64,000 nt of DNA from Cadophora sp. MPI-SDFR-AT-0126 (taxonomy: Eukaryota > Ascomycota > Leotiomycetes > Helotiales > Ploettnerulaceae), in NCBI GenBank assembly GCA_020747065.1, contig JAGMVK010000012.1:1-64000 (forward strand), written 5' to 3'. The notes beneath the pieces were generated by a model that saw only the letters and a program-made list of their open reading frames with translations, ran no database searches and had not been told where the DNA came from. Every line of letters begins with the position of its first letter. Within the stretch, counting starts at the first letter, position 1. Shown here one piece after another: positions 1-10,740 of this stretch. A program made the position numbers and the translations under genes.

Positions 1-1
1 A

Positions 2-1345
2 GTTACAAACGACCCTTATGGCGGGGGAAGTACGTACTCTTCTATTAAACAGAACGCGGAGGAGGTCGCAGATCGTTTGATAGAGATTCGGGGTATTTCT
101 AACCTAAGGAGAGATTATATTTGCTAGTATAGCACGTATAGAGCCGTTAATAATCCGTCGGAGGTAGATATCGCGAATAAGGGTGATTTTGACCATATCG
201 TTGCTCGAGTTCGCAATTCAGGGACGAAGAGAAAAGACAAGCTTTTGAAGCTTCAGATCTGTTTCGGTATAGTACTACAACCTTCAACTATAGTACGGCC
301 CCCTTGGAAAGACGCTCCAGTGGTAAAGGCTCCTATTATAGCAATTCCAAAGCGTGTATATAACGAAGAGACCTCCCCTGCCACGACAGCAAAGAAGCCT
401 CGTACAGCGACGACTCGATTATTAGAAGACGAAGAGAAGAAGCGCGAGGCCGAGAAAGGAACCCTTCAGGAGGTTATTACGTCAATTCAGGTACACTGGA
501 TCTGTAGGGTCGATTCCTGTACCTCGTTAACTAAATTTTGCTGGAGAAACGACGACAAACACTATTACCTTTCCGCCACCGATTTAAGGCGTTGGGCAGA
601 CGATATTCAAGCTGGTCTAGCTACAATTGACGAGCCTAATTAACACCATAGAGTACAGTTGTCAATAGAGTTTGCAGACCGTCGAAACGATCAACTCAAG
701 ACAAAGGGCAAAAAGAAGAGGCGGAAGACATACCACGACAATTCGTCATCTCCAGAACGACCTCCACTAGCTCAATATGCTTTCCAACCACCGTTTTGGC
801 TATCAAACGCCTTCCCCTTTCAGTATCAATCGATGCAACAAGCTCCGGTATAGTCTGCGTACGCTAGCGGTCCTCCGGCTTACCCTCACCCTTCATATCG
901 TCCTCAACTCCACGTGCCTCCTCCAAGCTACGAATATACGGCGCCAGAGCCTCAACTACCTCCAATTCAACGATCAGAGAGAGTCGAAAGTGAGTTCGTA
1001 TTAATAGCGAATCTGCGACAGTCTAGCCCTCTTCGTAGTGGTGGTAAAAGCACCGAAGAGCTCTTATTTGCCTTAAAGACCTTCCTTTGTAATACTTCAA
1101 CTTCAGCCACTCCTTCGTACAACTACGCGTTCCGTATCTTGATTGAGGAAGAGTACGATATCGATATGATCAAAGAGATAACGATTACGGAGGCTAAAGA
1201 GCTGAATATTAAGGTCGGAGTACTGAAGACAATCAAGAGGCAATTGAGTCTATTCAAGAAGTGGTATAATCAACAGAACCATATGGAAGAAGAGCCTGGA
1301 GAAGAGCTTGACGAAGACGAAGAAGGTGAAGACGAAGAGAAGTAA
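2..1345 (+). pseudogene. Decayed accessory ORF of a DNA transposon, SAM-like C-terminus (5' end outside window)
   Basis: One reading frame runs from base 2 to the TAA/TAG-rich end at 1345 and is interrupted only by in-frame stops: TAG at 125, TAA at 641 and TAG at 851. No frameshift is seen. The product is basic and proline/tyrosine-rich in the middle. Near its C-terminus is a helical segment (about 1060-1270) with the spacing of a SAM-like fold, including the stretch EEEYDIDMIKEITITEAKEL, and it ends in an acidic tail of E/D residues. It converges on the transposase frame, with 35 nt between the two stop codons, so both probably belong to one element. I do not recognise a named family. All three stops could come from CAG or CAA by C-to-T change, as expected of RIP-type mutation. 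The function is unknown. Confidence 0.55.
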
Positions 1346-1379
1346 GTTCAGTAGTCTTTATAGCTTAATTGTACTGTTT

Positions 1380-2402
1380 TTACCGTTCAACTTCAATTGA
1401 TTCTACACCTTGATAACCCGAGTAGATGAAGTGGCCCCTGGCTCTTCTTTCGGCTTCAATACCTACCCCCATAGTACGTACAGCTAATATAAGGAAATCC
1501 TCAAACTCGTCCCAGCTATAATTAGTCCAACGCCAGTTTCTTCTAATCCACGCCTTTAGATCTGCGAAGCTCTCTTCGATAGGGTTAAAAAAGGGGCAAT
1601 ATAGAGGGAGGTACTCGAGTTGGAGGCCAAAGGTATGGCAAAGAATCGGAATCCGGGGGCTACAATGGATCGACGCGTTATCCATTATAAGACGCTTAAT
1701 TCCGAGCTCTAAGTACTCCGGTAAGATACTCTTTTCTAACTATTCCTCAAAGATCTCTGCGGTTATTAAGCCTTGGTAAATTAACAGTTGATAATACCCT
1801 CGAAGAGAGTACGCCGGAAGAATCGACCACCTTATTGAACGCTTTAAAGTACGCTGTACCTCCGCTAGCATACCTCTAGGAGCCCATCCACGACGCCTAT
1901 TTGCTATACGCTCGTTGCAGGCGGATTCGTCGATAAAGCAGAGGTCTCGGGCCTCCCAAAACACCATCTTACGCCTCCAAGCCGCGATCAATTCGTCGTT
2001 CCTTTGAGCCGCAGATACTTTGAGTACTTTCTTGGTATAATTAAGTCTTTGGAGAGCTTTAGAGACTTGATTTACTGACACTTCTACGTCATAGGCTTCG
2101 TACAAATATGCCGCAAGCTCGTCCTAGTACAGATCTGGCTCCCTCTCAAGTAACGACGCCATATATTCAGCCATATCGTCAGTTATAACAGGTGGAGGAC
2201 CACGGCGACGACGTTCCGAAGGCGATATTCGACGCCCCAGAGCCTTCTTCCGCTGACAAATCGTCTTATATGTCGTCTGTAACTCTCGAGCCAGAGCTCT
2301 TAAATCAACGTCGATTCCTTCACTTAAAATTTGATCAATCCGAGCTGCTTTCCAAGCTGGCAGATTCGGAGCCATGACGTCAGAAACCTCGCAGACGTAC
2401 AA
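1380..2402 (-). mobile_element. Tc1/mariner-type (DDE_3) transposase, inactivated by two in-frame TAG stops
   Basis: A single frame of 341 codons on the minus strand is interrupted at 2124-2126 and 1740-1742, both TAG. The N-terminal part (2402-2124) is a helix-turn-helix region with a basic RRRRGPPP linker. The catalytic part keeps the three expected acidic positions: Asp in CFIDESACNE, Asp in IMDNASIHCS and Glu in FNPIEESFADLKAW. This is the DDE arrangement of Tc1/mariner/IS630 transposases. The total length matches a full transposase. The right end of the element must lie between 2403 and about 2570, but I cannot place the terminal inverted repeat because the left end is outside the window. 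Reading past the stops gives uninterrupted family-like protein, so decay was by point mutation. Confidence 0.8.
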
Positions 2403-2545
2403 TCGATTCTTTAAATCAAGAGCTTCAAAATGACCTAATTTGGACGAAAATCGACGGCGGAATGGTGGAGTTATGGAGGTTACAACTACAGTTCATCATA
2501 TTTTAGTGGAGCCTACGGCAAAGGTCGGTGTGTCGGCGTTATTTA

Positions 2546-2575
2546 CCGAAGAATCACGCCAAACCGAAGAATCAC
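2546..2575. repeat. Short 18-bp-period direct repeat at the transposon/CE5 gene junction
   Basis: The 12-mer CCGAAGAATCAC occurs at 2546-2557 and again at 2564-2575 with a period of 18 bp. It sits where transposon sequence should end and where the recognisable coding sequence of the CE5 gene begins (about 2571). It may mark the insertion or rearrangement point, or be chance. Confidence 0.5.
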
Positions 2576-3454
2576 TGTACTCGCCCGCGGTCATGGTGAG
2601 ACGACTCCAGGCCGTTTGACCGCCATCGTCGATAAAATCTGTGCGGGAGAGAAGAAGTGCGGTTACCAGAGCATCAATTATGATGTAAGATGATTGTGCT
2701 CCACTCAACTCCACTCTACTCCACTCCGATCCAGCTGTCAGGGCGGACGACCCTCTTTTCGTCCCTCCCTCCCTCCCTCCCCCACACCACACCTCAACCG
2801 TATGCATGCAAGCAAACATGGCTAACGAGCGGGTTTTTTGCTCATCCATGGATAGGCCAACAGCAGCGACACCATCTGTGACGACCAGGCTGCCGGGATT
2901 GAAATGGCCAAGCAGGATCTAGCGAACTACGGACGGGCCTGCCCCCGGGCAAAGTTGGTACTGGCTGGATGGTCTCAAGGAGGAGCCCTCATCTCCGACA
3001 TTATTGCAGGAGGCGGCCAGGGCGTCTCGCTCATCGGACCCTTCTGTGTGCAGCCCAACACGACCGCATTGGACCCCAACACCTTCCCGGGCAACCGCAT
3101 CGCCGCCGTCGTCACCTTTGGAGAGCTGCACCACACGGCCAGCCAATCCTACAATGTCGGAAACGGCTCGTGGGCAGATGGAGTACGTGATGTCCATCTT
3201 ACTTGACTTCGAGTGGCTGATATCGAGAAAACCCGTGCTGACCTCGATGCTTTGTTTAGACATATCCTCGCAATGCCGCTCAGAAGAAGTCTCTCAACCT
3301 TTGGCGTGATCGATTCCGCGATTTTTGCAACGTCGATGACCCGGCCTGCGCAGGTGGATTGATCACTTCCGTTCACTACGACTACTTCGTTGGAGATTTC
3401 TGGCCCGTTGCCAGTGGCAACTTTGTCAGAGGCAAGGTTGGTTATAAATGTTAG
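2571..3454 (+). CDS. Cutinase / acetylxylan esterase family (CE5), 5' end not found
   Basis: Three exons are readable: 2571-2684, 2856-3182 and 3260-3454. The introns are 171 nt (GTAAGA..TAG with GCTAACG branch) and 77 nt (GTACGT..TAG with CTGAC branch), both phase 0. The product is a secreted-type serine esterase of the alpha/beta hydrolase CE5 family acting on plant cutin or acetylated xylan. Visible signatures are VLARGHGETTPGR near the start, the nucleophile elbow GWSQGG, VQPNTTALD, the FGELHHTASQSYNVG region, and the Asp and His of the triad in CNVDDPACAGG and VHYDYF. About 211 residues are accounted for. No initiator ATG or signal peptide is visible upstream; the mariner-type element lies directly there. 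Either the first exon was cut off by the insertion or it is too diverged to see, so the gene may be a pseudogene even though the catalytic core is intact. Confidence 0.75.
2685..2855 (+). other. CE5 intron holding CTCCA and CCCT simple repeats
   Basis: The intron contains CTCCA-type repeats (about 2699-2728) and CCCT repeats (about 2761-2781) and is long for this window. The branch-like GCTAAC is at about 2820, and the acceptor TAG at 2853-2855 keeps phase 0. Confidence 0.55.
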
Positions 3455-4181
3455 GGATCTTTTTAGTGTAAAAATACAATGCCTTTGCTATTTGTAAAAG
3501 GTCCAATGCGAAGTCTTTTGCATTCTCCTACAATAAGCGTCGATTCTTTTTAAGCGAGTAGTCACATCAGTTGACTCAGTCTTGCCGTGGGTTTTCGATC
3601 TTCTTGATTTTTGTGCCGAGCAATTCGAAAATCGTCCCTGACCTCCCCACTCCTCCTTCGGATATCAAGTGGGGGAAGAATCCAGCAGACCCTTTACGTT
3701 GCAAAGGGCCTGCGTTACCCATCGGGCGGACACTGTGTTACCCATCGGGCGGACACTGTAACGACTCCATAATTAACCGAAAACTTATGGACACTGGATC
3801 GAACACATCCCTTCACTTAAAGCTGGGTAGTGAGGACAGCGATCTCCAAGTGGCATTTATAAAGTGAGTATGCATGTTCTATAAATGTTGCGGTCCCCCT
3901 CACATGGAAGCTCTCGCTCTCTCATCTTTTAGTCCGTTCGTAGTATTTGTATTGCCTACTCCTACGTCCTCCCGCACATACCTCCAGCACCATTTCCTTG
4001 CATCTTACGTCTTTACATAGGAAGTATAAACTACAATGAATGAGATAATGAACCGGATTTTTTTTGACAGTAGCTTTAATATCTTGGCTATCCTTCCCTA
4101 CGCCGAATAATCTTCTGTTGCAGGTCTTACCCTGGTCCGTCCTGTGTTGAAATACTTGACGAGGTAGATTAGCGCGGAGAT
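3455..4181. other. Intergenic region with a perfect 23-bp tandem duplication
   Basis: No credible gene is seen between the CE5 stop and the MFS stop. A 23-bp unit starting GTTACCCATCGGG is duplicated head-to-tail at 3714-3736 and 3737-3759. The array begins with GTTAC and is closed by GTAAC, so each end is an inverted pentamer. An open frame of about 100 codons spans it but looks fortuitous. Confidence 0.5.
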
Positions 4182-6022
4182 TCACCAAAGGAACAATCGT
4201 AGACTGACAACCGGAATGGCACCAGAGGCAACAAATATACCGAGACCCCATGTCATGGCCGTCCATCCAAAGGTATCTTTGAGATATCCTCCAAGCATGG
4301 GTCCCACGAGGGTACCGCCAGCCATTGCAGATGTGAAGAGTCCATACGACTGTGCGTACGCAGCTCTATCACCATTTGAAACCTTGAGGAATCAGTAAGG
4401 CATCCAAATTCAAGAGTTGTTTAAGCCAATGAGGCTTGTTTATAGTGGTCTCGACTTACTAGCGTGTTCATAACAAAGAAGAGGTCAGCAGCGAGTGGGG
4501 ATATGATGAAACTTGCAGCAGCACCTATTCCGATGCATCAGTCTTGATATATAAGTATAGTTTCAGAACCCCTACCAATAGCCGCCAAGAGCGCATAAAG
4601 AAGCCATATTTGTTCCTTGGTGTTATCGGTGATAAGTTGGAGGAGAACCATAGGAATCGCTGTCCAAATACATCCGAGGAAGGCAGGCCACATGGGACCA
4701 CATGTGTCTGACAATATTCCTGCCACCGGACCAAGAAGTGTATTAGGAATTGCAATGGCCAGGAAGCACAAAGCAACCTTAAAAGAGGCCCATTCGAGGA
4801 CCTCCCCGAGGAAAATAGGTAGGACGGCATCGAAACTGGCTATGATAACCACACTGATTACAATGTCAGCATTCACTGATGTTCAATATCGTATTCCTCG
4901 AGACTGTAGTCGGGGATGCGAAGATCGAGATTAGGGAGATCCATGAACCAACAGGCGAGGATATTAGTAGTGTCTTACTGTACAAACACCCCATATATGG
5001 CTGTTGCCACTCTCGGGTTCGTGAGGAGGCTGAGCATTTTCCATTTTGTTGAGGCGGTTGGCAGGGTTTGGCTGCAGCTTGAGAGAAGCCCAGAACGTTC
5101 TGTGGTGTCACCGGATGATATGTACTCCTTGGCTTCGCTCGTTTCAATCATGAAAATCCTCAATAAGATATCCACGAGCGCAATCGACCCCATTAATCCT
5201 ACGACGGCGAAGTGTCCAGCAAGATTGAAAGCCATGCTCCCAAAAAAAGGACCCATGATAACCCCACAGCTCATTGATGACAGGACATAGCCCATGTAGT
5301 ATCCGATGTCCCTAGGTTCGACCGTGTCTGCAACGATCGCTAGGCCCACTGTAAACACGACTTGCTCGGTTAGCCTGCGGTCAACCGGATATATTGAACC
5401 TACCTGCAGCAGAAATACCCTGGAGTATCCTACTCAAAACTAACATCCAAAGATGGTTTGTGATAGCGAGTGCCGAGACCCCGCCAACCAGGCATGCAAG
5501 TCCAAACGTATATGCCGACTTCCGGGACTTTCCACTGTCGGAGACCATTCCAACAATCGCTAGTGGAGTTCAGTACCGACTTGGTACAGGGCCTGTAGCT
5601 TCCAAACACTTACGCGATCCAACCAGGACAAACGCACCAAATATCCCAAGGAGCCCGGAGGTCCATTTTTGAACTGCTGGTATCAGCGTGCAGGTGCAGA
5701 TAGATCCAAAGGACACTCATACTACTCCCAGGGGCAACACGGTACCTATCCTGCAATGACAATGGCAGAACCGGCACGAACTAAGGTCGGTTATATACCT
5801 ATTCTTCATCGACATAGCTAGAACTCACAACTGCGTAGATGAAGCCATCCTAAGATATCATGTCAGTCGAAACATTGCCAGCGGGAGGCTCTTGTACTGA
5901 GAACTGACTGTAAATGCTGCTGTGCAGATAGTGGTGATAATAAAGAGATGCGAAGAGCGGAATTCGAGCAGTCGACGTGGCCGAGCATGGTTTGGTGGCT
6001 CATGTGAGACAATTGAATCCAT
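4182..6022 (-). CDS. MFS transporter, vesicular-amine-transporter-like (DHA1-type)
   Basis: Nine exons can be joined with intact phase to give about 444 residues: 6022-5909, 5849-5829, 5780-5723, 5673-5614, 5559-5404, 5360-4979, 4853-4576, 4524-4460 and 4382-4182. The second exon is only 21 nt (DGFIYAV). The protein has two six-helix halves. The first helix runs into FVPVLPLSLQDRYRVAPGS; motif A is GSPIVGMVSDSGKSRK between helices 2 and 3; LSRILQGISAA follows helix 4; and the C-terminal half contains GTLVGPMLGGYLKD. This is the layout of proton-antiport drug/amine efflux carriers of the plasma or vacuolar membrane. The substrate is not predictable. It lies next to the CE5 gene and the WecE-like relic, so export of a local metabolite is possible. 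The start ATG (MDSIVSHEPP) is chosen because it directly precedes the first membrane segment; an upstream start at 6121 in the same frame is possible. Confidence 0.85.
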
Positions 6023-6117
6023 TGTTTTCACAGCCCACCTTAGAGGGAAATATCTTGGAATAGTAAGCTTTACTTTCGTCCTGTCCGTCAAAGTTAATGT
6101 TGAGTCTGAATATCTAA

Positions 6118-6990
6118 TCAAGTTGTTATGAGCTCTTTGTCGTTACGGAGTGATTCTTCAAGTTTTACGCAGCTGAGACAGGTAGGAAAAGACCCTTCCA
6201 GCTGGCGTTCTGTGTTACATGTTCCATTAGGATACCACATACCCGGAGGACACTTGACCATTGTTGATCGACGTGATTGTGCCATCAGTGCCGCTGCCAT
6301 ATCAAGTGCTCGTGTCACTTCATACGATAACTGGCCGCCGATGTCTCTAAATTGCGCTTCTCACATGAAAATATGTTACACAATGTGGCATTTCAGACAA
6401 TACACAGTGTACTTACTAGTCGCAGCAGTGCTGCCATGAGTACAGAGAAGTAGAACATGTTATTTGCCGATATTGCCGGGACCCCGATTGTCCATTCATT
6501 GTACGTGCGTATGTTCTGAGAAACGCATATTCTAGCTTCTGTTGTGGCGGAGGTTTGTGCGATATCGCCAATGTTGTTTCATTTTAATGCTCTACAGGAC
6601 ATAAACGGATACATAGTTATTGGTGGCAACGAACTCGGACTTGAATAATGCCTTCCGCGGCGCATTCCTAGGGCTGTCCGCTCGAACCGTGATTTGAATT
6701 GGCTGATGTTCACAGATATTATATCCCATAAGTTACCGTAGGAATTCCTGGTGCACATATTGATCACGCTATGTGCTTGGTAGCCATGTTTGCCCAGGTG
6801 AAGAATACGCAGCACTCACCCAAGGGGAGCGCTACGCGAGCAGGGAAATCATACTTCTCAAACACATGACTATGCTCATGTAGTGGCGTGTTGGTCTTCA
6901 TGTAGAAACCTATGTTGTATCCTTCAAAGCAAGCGCTCTGGGGCCCTCTGCCCCGACACTCTGGTCATAATGTTGTGTTTACTGTATCCC
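6118..6990 (-). CDS. Tentative multi-exon membrane protein of unknown function (possibly decayed)
   Basis: Several minus-strand segments look coding and abut plausible splice sites. About 6980-6822 reads GYNIGFYMKTNTPLHEHSHV and ends at GTGAGT. About 6710-6585 includes ADSPRNAPRKALFKSEFVAT. About 6560-6430 has a hydrophobic stretch MFYFSVLMAALLRL before GTAAGT. 6355-6118 ends in a stop after LSCVKLEESLRNDKELITT and contains a Cys-rich CPPGMWYPNGTC loop. The phases between the third and fourth segments do not fit the best donor, so either a less common donor is used or the gene is damaged. I do not recognise the family; the Cys-containing loops and membrane segment suggest a surface or endomembrane protein. 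The start is not determined. Confidence 0.4.
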
Positions 6991-7801
6991 CGAATAAGCG
7001 AAGTGGGCAAAACCCTATTCATTCAATCACAACGTTCCGTCTCAGCGCTCGCTTCAAAATAAGTGACAAGTTCTTAGACAGTCTCCGGTAGCGGATAGTA
7101 TTCAGTCTCACCTCGATGCCAATTCGTTCAGTTTCTCATGTCACCGCATGTTTCTCAATTCGAGCCGATTTTCAGCTGCAGCCCCGACGGACACAAACCA
7201 TGGAAAGGTGATCGGCGGGCTTGAAGGTCGCACTACCTCATAAGCACCTGAATAATGTTATACAATGCAGATAAAATATCACATCAAGGTAATCAATGCC
7301 CCGAGTGCAGCATGTGTTCACCTCATGTCTACAAATGTCAGTCGACAGCTGAGTCGAAGTGGGCGATGACGCGCAGCATAATTTTAAAATCTCTTGTATG
7401 TGAGGTGAACTCGGCAGTATGCTGGGTCCACAACTAAATTCCCGGGACGATGGTGAGAGATGGACTGGGTTCAATTGTTGATTAGCAGCGAGTCCGTCGC
7501 AGGTTACAAGGGCAAATGCCGTAAGACGCTCTGGCACTCAATTGCATCGAACTGTCTTTCTTTCATGGAAGTCTACTCCGATCGCGTTTCCTTATTCCCT
7601 TGTGACCTTTGCACTATACAGTGCACGCTCTTACCTATCAAGGATACCAGTGTGTGCAGTATGTACGACCTGTGATTTTTTTTTTAGAAGGGGTTGCCCA
7701 TAAAGCAGAAGCCCCTGCGAAGTAAGATTCATTGCACCTCATACTGGCCAAACCTTGTGAGTTCGCTCGTTCCTGAAATTACCATATTGGAAGCCAATTC
7801 G
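6991..7801. other. Intergenic stretch before the WecE-like relic
   Basis: Nothing convincing is seen. Short open frames on both strands (for example 7238-7537 minus) lack recognisable motifs. A run of T precedes 7690. The frame of the WecE-like exon stays open upstream to 7694 but is unlike the family there. Confidence 0.4.
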
Positions 7802-9451
7802 ATGATCCCTTTCAATCGAGCTTTGTTTCTAGGCGCTGAGATTGAGCACGTCAAGGCAGTTGTCAGCAGGGGCAGCCTTGGTGGCAATGGAGAATTCACT
7901 CATCGCTGTCAAGAATTCGTAGCAGAACCCAATGGCCGCGGGAAGGTGTTTCTGACGACCTCTTGCACCTCTCCCTTGGAAATGGCCGCAATAGTTCTTG
8001 ATATCAAGCTTGGAGATGAGGTGATCGTACCTTCATATACCTACGTATCTACAACCAACGCCTGGCTGCTGAGAGAGGCAACTCTAGTGTATGTTGATGT
8101 CGACCCGACAACGACGAACATCAACCACGAATTGACCGAATCCGCTATAACGTCTAAGACGAGAGCTATTGTGGCCATTCATGTGAGTCTGCGCCGTCCT
8201 AATGATCAATCCATTGACTGGATCTCGACACTCTATGTCTGGAGTTATCATAATATTATCATCTCCCTGTAAAGCTAGAGATCAAGATATCAGAGCTGAC
8301 TATACTTTTCAAGTATGCGGAGTTGCATGCGAGATGGAGAGTATCGTGTCCCTTGCCAAGAAACACAACCTTCTTGTTGTTGAAGATGCCGCTCAAGCCC
8401 TCACGTCCACCTACAAGTCACGCTGTCTTGGGTCTATCGGGGATATCGGTTGTTTCAGTTTCCACGAGACCAAGAATTTCACGGCTGGCGGCCAAGGCGG
8501 AGCGAGTATGTACTTTTCCTCGCCTGAAATTCTCTTTGATATGGGATCCCCGATCAAAGAGTTGTCTCGGTACCTATGTCTGGGGATCCGAAATCCTGAT
8601 TAGAGATCTTCACTTCAACAGCACTAACAATCTTGAAGTCTCTATCAATAAAGAATCGCTTCTGCCTCGTGCAGAGATCGTGTACGGCAACGGGACAAAT
8701 CGGCTACAGTTTCGTCGAGGTTGGTCAATCAGTATTGTTGGGAGGATATCGGATCCAATTTTTTCATGTCAGAGGCCCAAGCCGCATACCTGTGGGGCCA
8801 ATTCGAGAAAGCACCTATGGTACAGTAAATACGACATAGGTTCCGCCTTGTACCGTTCCTGCCTCTGTACTAATATGAAAACGGTCATAGACATGAGTTT
8901 TGGAGCCGATATGCGTTGCATCTTCAACCTTTGACTCGCCAAGGTCACATAGTGCTACCCTTAGTCCCCTCTGGTACGTTTCGTTCTTCGTTTCATAGGT
9001 TTAGCTGTTGCCTGTGTTGTTGTCCCTGAGTTCGGGTATGTTAGTGAGAAAGTAAGATCTCCGATACTGATGACAAAACCATGCCCAGGCTGCATCCATA
9101 ACGCCCATATGTTCTTCTTCAAATTAAGATCACAAGACCAGCGGACCGCTTTTATTCGCTACATGAACTCGAAAGGAATAGTTGCATCCGCACACTTCGT
9201 GCCACTTGATTCAAGGCCGTAAGCAAAATCTATTGAATTACTAACGTATTAATCTCGAATATCATCGGTCGGTTCGCTGACTCCACATATGATTTAGAAT
9301 CGGGCTCCTATCTGGTCGATTTGTAGGAGAAGACCGATTTATAAGGCTAGAGAGCCAGCGTCTTGTACGGTTGCCCCTGCAGTTTAGCATGACAACCAAG
9401 GAGCAGGATCTGGTAATTGCCGCAACGAAATCGTATTTCAATTGTGCTTAG
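7802..9451 (+). pseudogene. WecE/RffA-like sugar-nucleotide aminotransferase (DegT/DnrJ/EryC1 family), two frameshifts
   Basis: Six exons match the dTDP-4-amino-4,6-dideoxygalactose transaminase (WecE/RffA) pattern over full length: 7802-8182, 8314-8505, 8639-8824, 8891-8973, 9089-9218 and 9298-9451. The product would be a PLP enzyme that aminates a 4-keto-6-deoxy nucleotide sugar. Signatures are the start MIPFNRALFLGAEI, LTTSCTSPLEMAA, VPSYTYVSTTNAW, VVEDAAQAL, FSFHETKNFTAGGQGGA with the PLP lysine, GTNRLQF, NQYCWEDIGSNFFMSEAQAA, GCIHNAHMFF and a C-terminal GRFVGEDRFIRLESQRLVRL. Splice joints 2-6 keep phase. Two 1-nt losses break it: one just after the second exon begins (8314-8319, where HYAGVAC is expected) and one at about 8711-8726 between GTNRLQF and NQYCWED. 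The family is mainly bacterial, so the gene was probably gained by transfer, then acquired introns, then decayed. Neighbouring housekeeping genes are intact, which argues against general sequencing error. Confidence 0.8.
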
Positions 9452-10038
9452 ACATTTATTGAGATATGTAGCCAAGCGAATGTTGCTAGCGCCGAGAGCC
9501 TGCTGCGGACTCATGGAACATGTAGTAGCATTTCTCATATACGCTATTCCCTCAAGCTCCAATTCTGGGCGTGTTTTATGAATTATATCAACCTGTCAGA
9601 TCTATTTCCAATTGAGGTCAATAGGAAAAGTACTCAGCGTAGGTAGTGGCACGCGAAGCCAGGCAGCCTCACTGACTTGCACGGAAGTTATAGCCGCTAT
9701 TTCTCTATGGTATGTTTGAAACTCAAAGTATTCCACAGTACCAACGCTCGGCGCGTGGTGTGGCAGTCTCAGGGACTAAAGCAAAAGAGATTGTGTCAAC
9801 AGCATAACAGTTCCAATACGTTGTGTGGCTCAACCTCGCCTATAGACGCTAGACGAGTTGTGATCTACTGGTTCAGCTGATCGTTGTACCGACCAACCTC
9901 GACTCACTTAAGAACTTCCAGTAATCTTCGTACTAAGCAAAATGATGTTCCGGCTTTGCACTCGAAGCGTCTATACATAGTTCTGCTGGCAACTATTGCT
10001 GCCTCAAATAGTCAGCTTACATTGCAGGACTCTTCAAG
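9452..10038. other. Intergenic region
   Basis: No supported gene or motif is seen. It contains the 3' flank of the WecE-like relic and presumably the promoter of the DUF3605 gene. Confidence 0.4.
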
Positions 10039-10740
10039 ATGACAGCCGCACCCTTTCACTTAACTGCAATCGATCGAAAGACTCTCTCGATAACCGATGG
10101 GGAACTTGTTCCATACACTTGGACGGAAGTCAAGGTGGCGATAGGTATCTGCTTCAGTCTCTTGCCCACCATCTAGTACGGATTTCAAACAGCTAAAATC
10201 TAATCGCAATCAGCCAAGAATGATATCTCAACATTGCCTCGATCACCATCGATCCTGCGTCGTTATATCGACTGGTCACAAGAAATCATGGCGAATTACT
10301 GTTCAACCGCAGCTTTCCTCCTCCAGTACCGTCTGTTCTGGGTTGATCCCGAATCTTCGCAGCCACTGGATAGTCAGATTCGACCAAACAACAGCGAGCC
10401 ATTGGCGGATAGATCAGATTACAAGGTCATCTACAACGGTTGGCCTTACGGACTAACCGTCGACATAATACATCTTGTGGTATGGATGAAAACGCCACTG
10501 GCTGTCGATGACAAGGGGGGGTTGACAGCCGAGTCTAGAGTTCGTGTGAAGGAGTTCGTTGACCGAACCTTCATTCAAAGGATGCGAATCGAGGGTTCGC
10601 CTGATGACAGTGTTGTGTATTTCAGGAATATACCAAAGCTGCAAAGTGTAGGGACCGTGGAGCATTTTCATATCCTCCTTCGTGGTGCGAAAAAAAGCCT
10701 GCTGGAAGAGTGGATCAATGCGACGTGCCGCTGTACCTAA
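10039..10740 (+). CDS. DUF3605 protein (N-acetylglucosamine-induced protein 1-like)
   Basis: Two exons, 10039-10134 and 10219-10740, joined by an 84-nt intron in phase 0 (GTGGCG..AAG, branch-like GCTAAAA), give about 205 residues. This is the usual size for the fungal DUF3605 family. Family features are the early TWTEVKNDIS segment, RRYIDWSQEI, LQYRLFW, the NGWPYGLTVDIIHLVVWMKT core and the C-terminal LQSVGTVEHFHILLRG. The family is named after a Candida transcript induced by N-acetylglucosamine, but its biochemical role is unknown. The frame is intact. The position beside an amino-sugar enzyme relic and a GNAT gene is suggestive but not proof of a shared pathway. Confidence 0.8.

Noticed and set aside
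2496..2849. Minus-strand frame of 117 codons opposite the CE5 gene start
   Set aside because: It overlaps the CE5 exon and intron antisense, is low complexity from the CTCCA/CCCT repeats and shows no domain.
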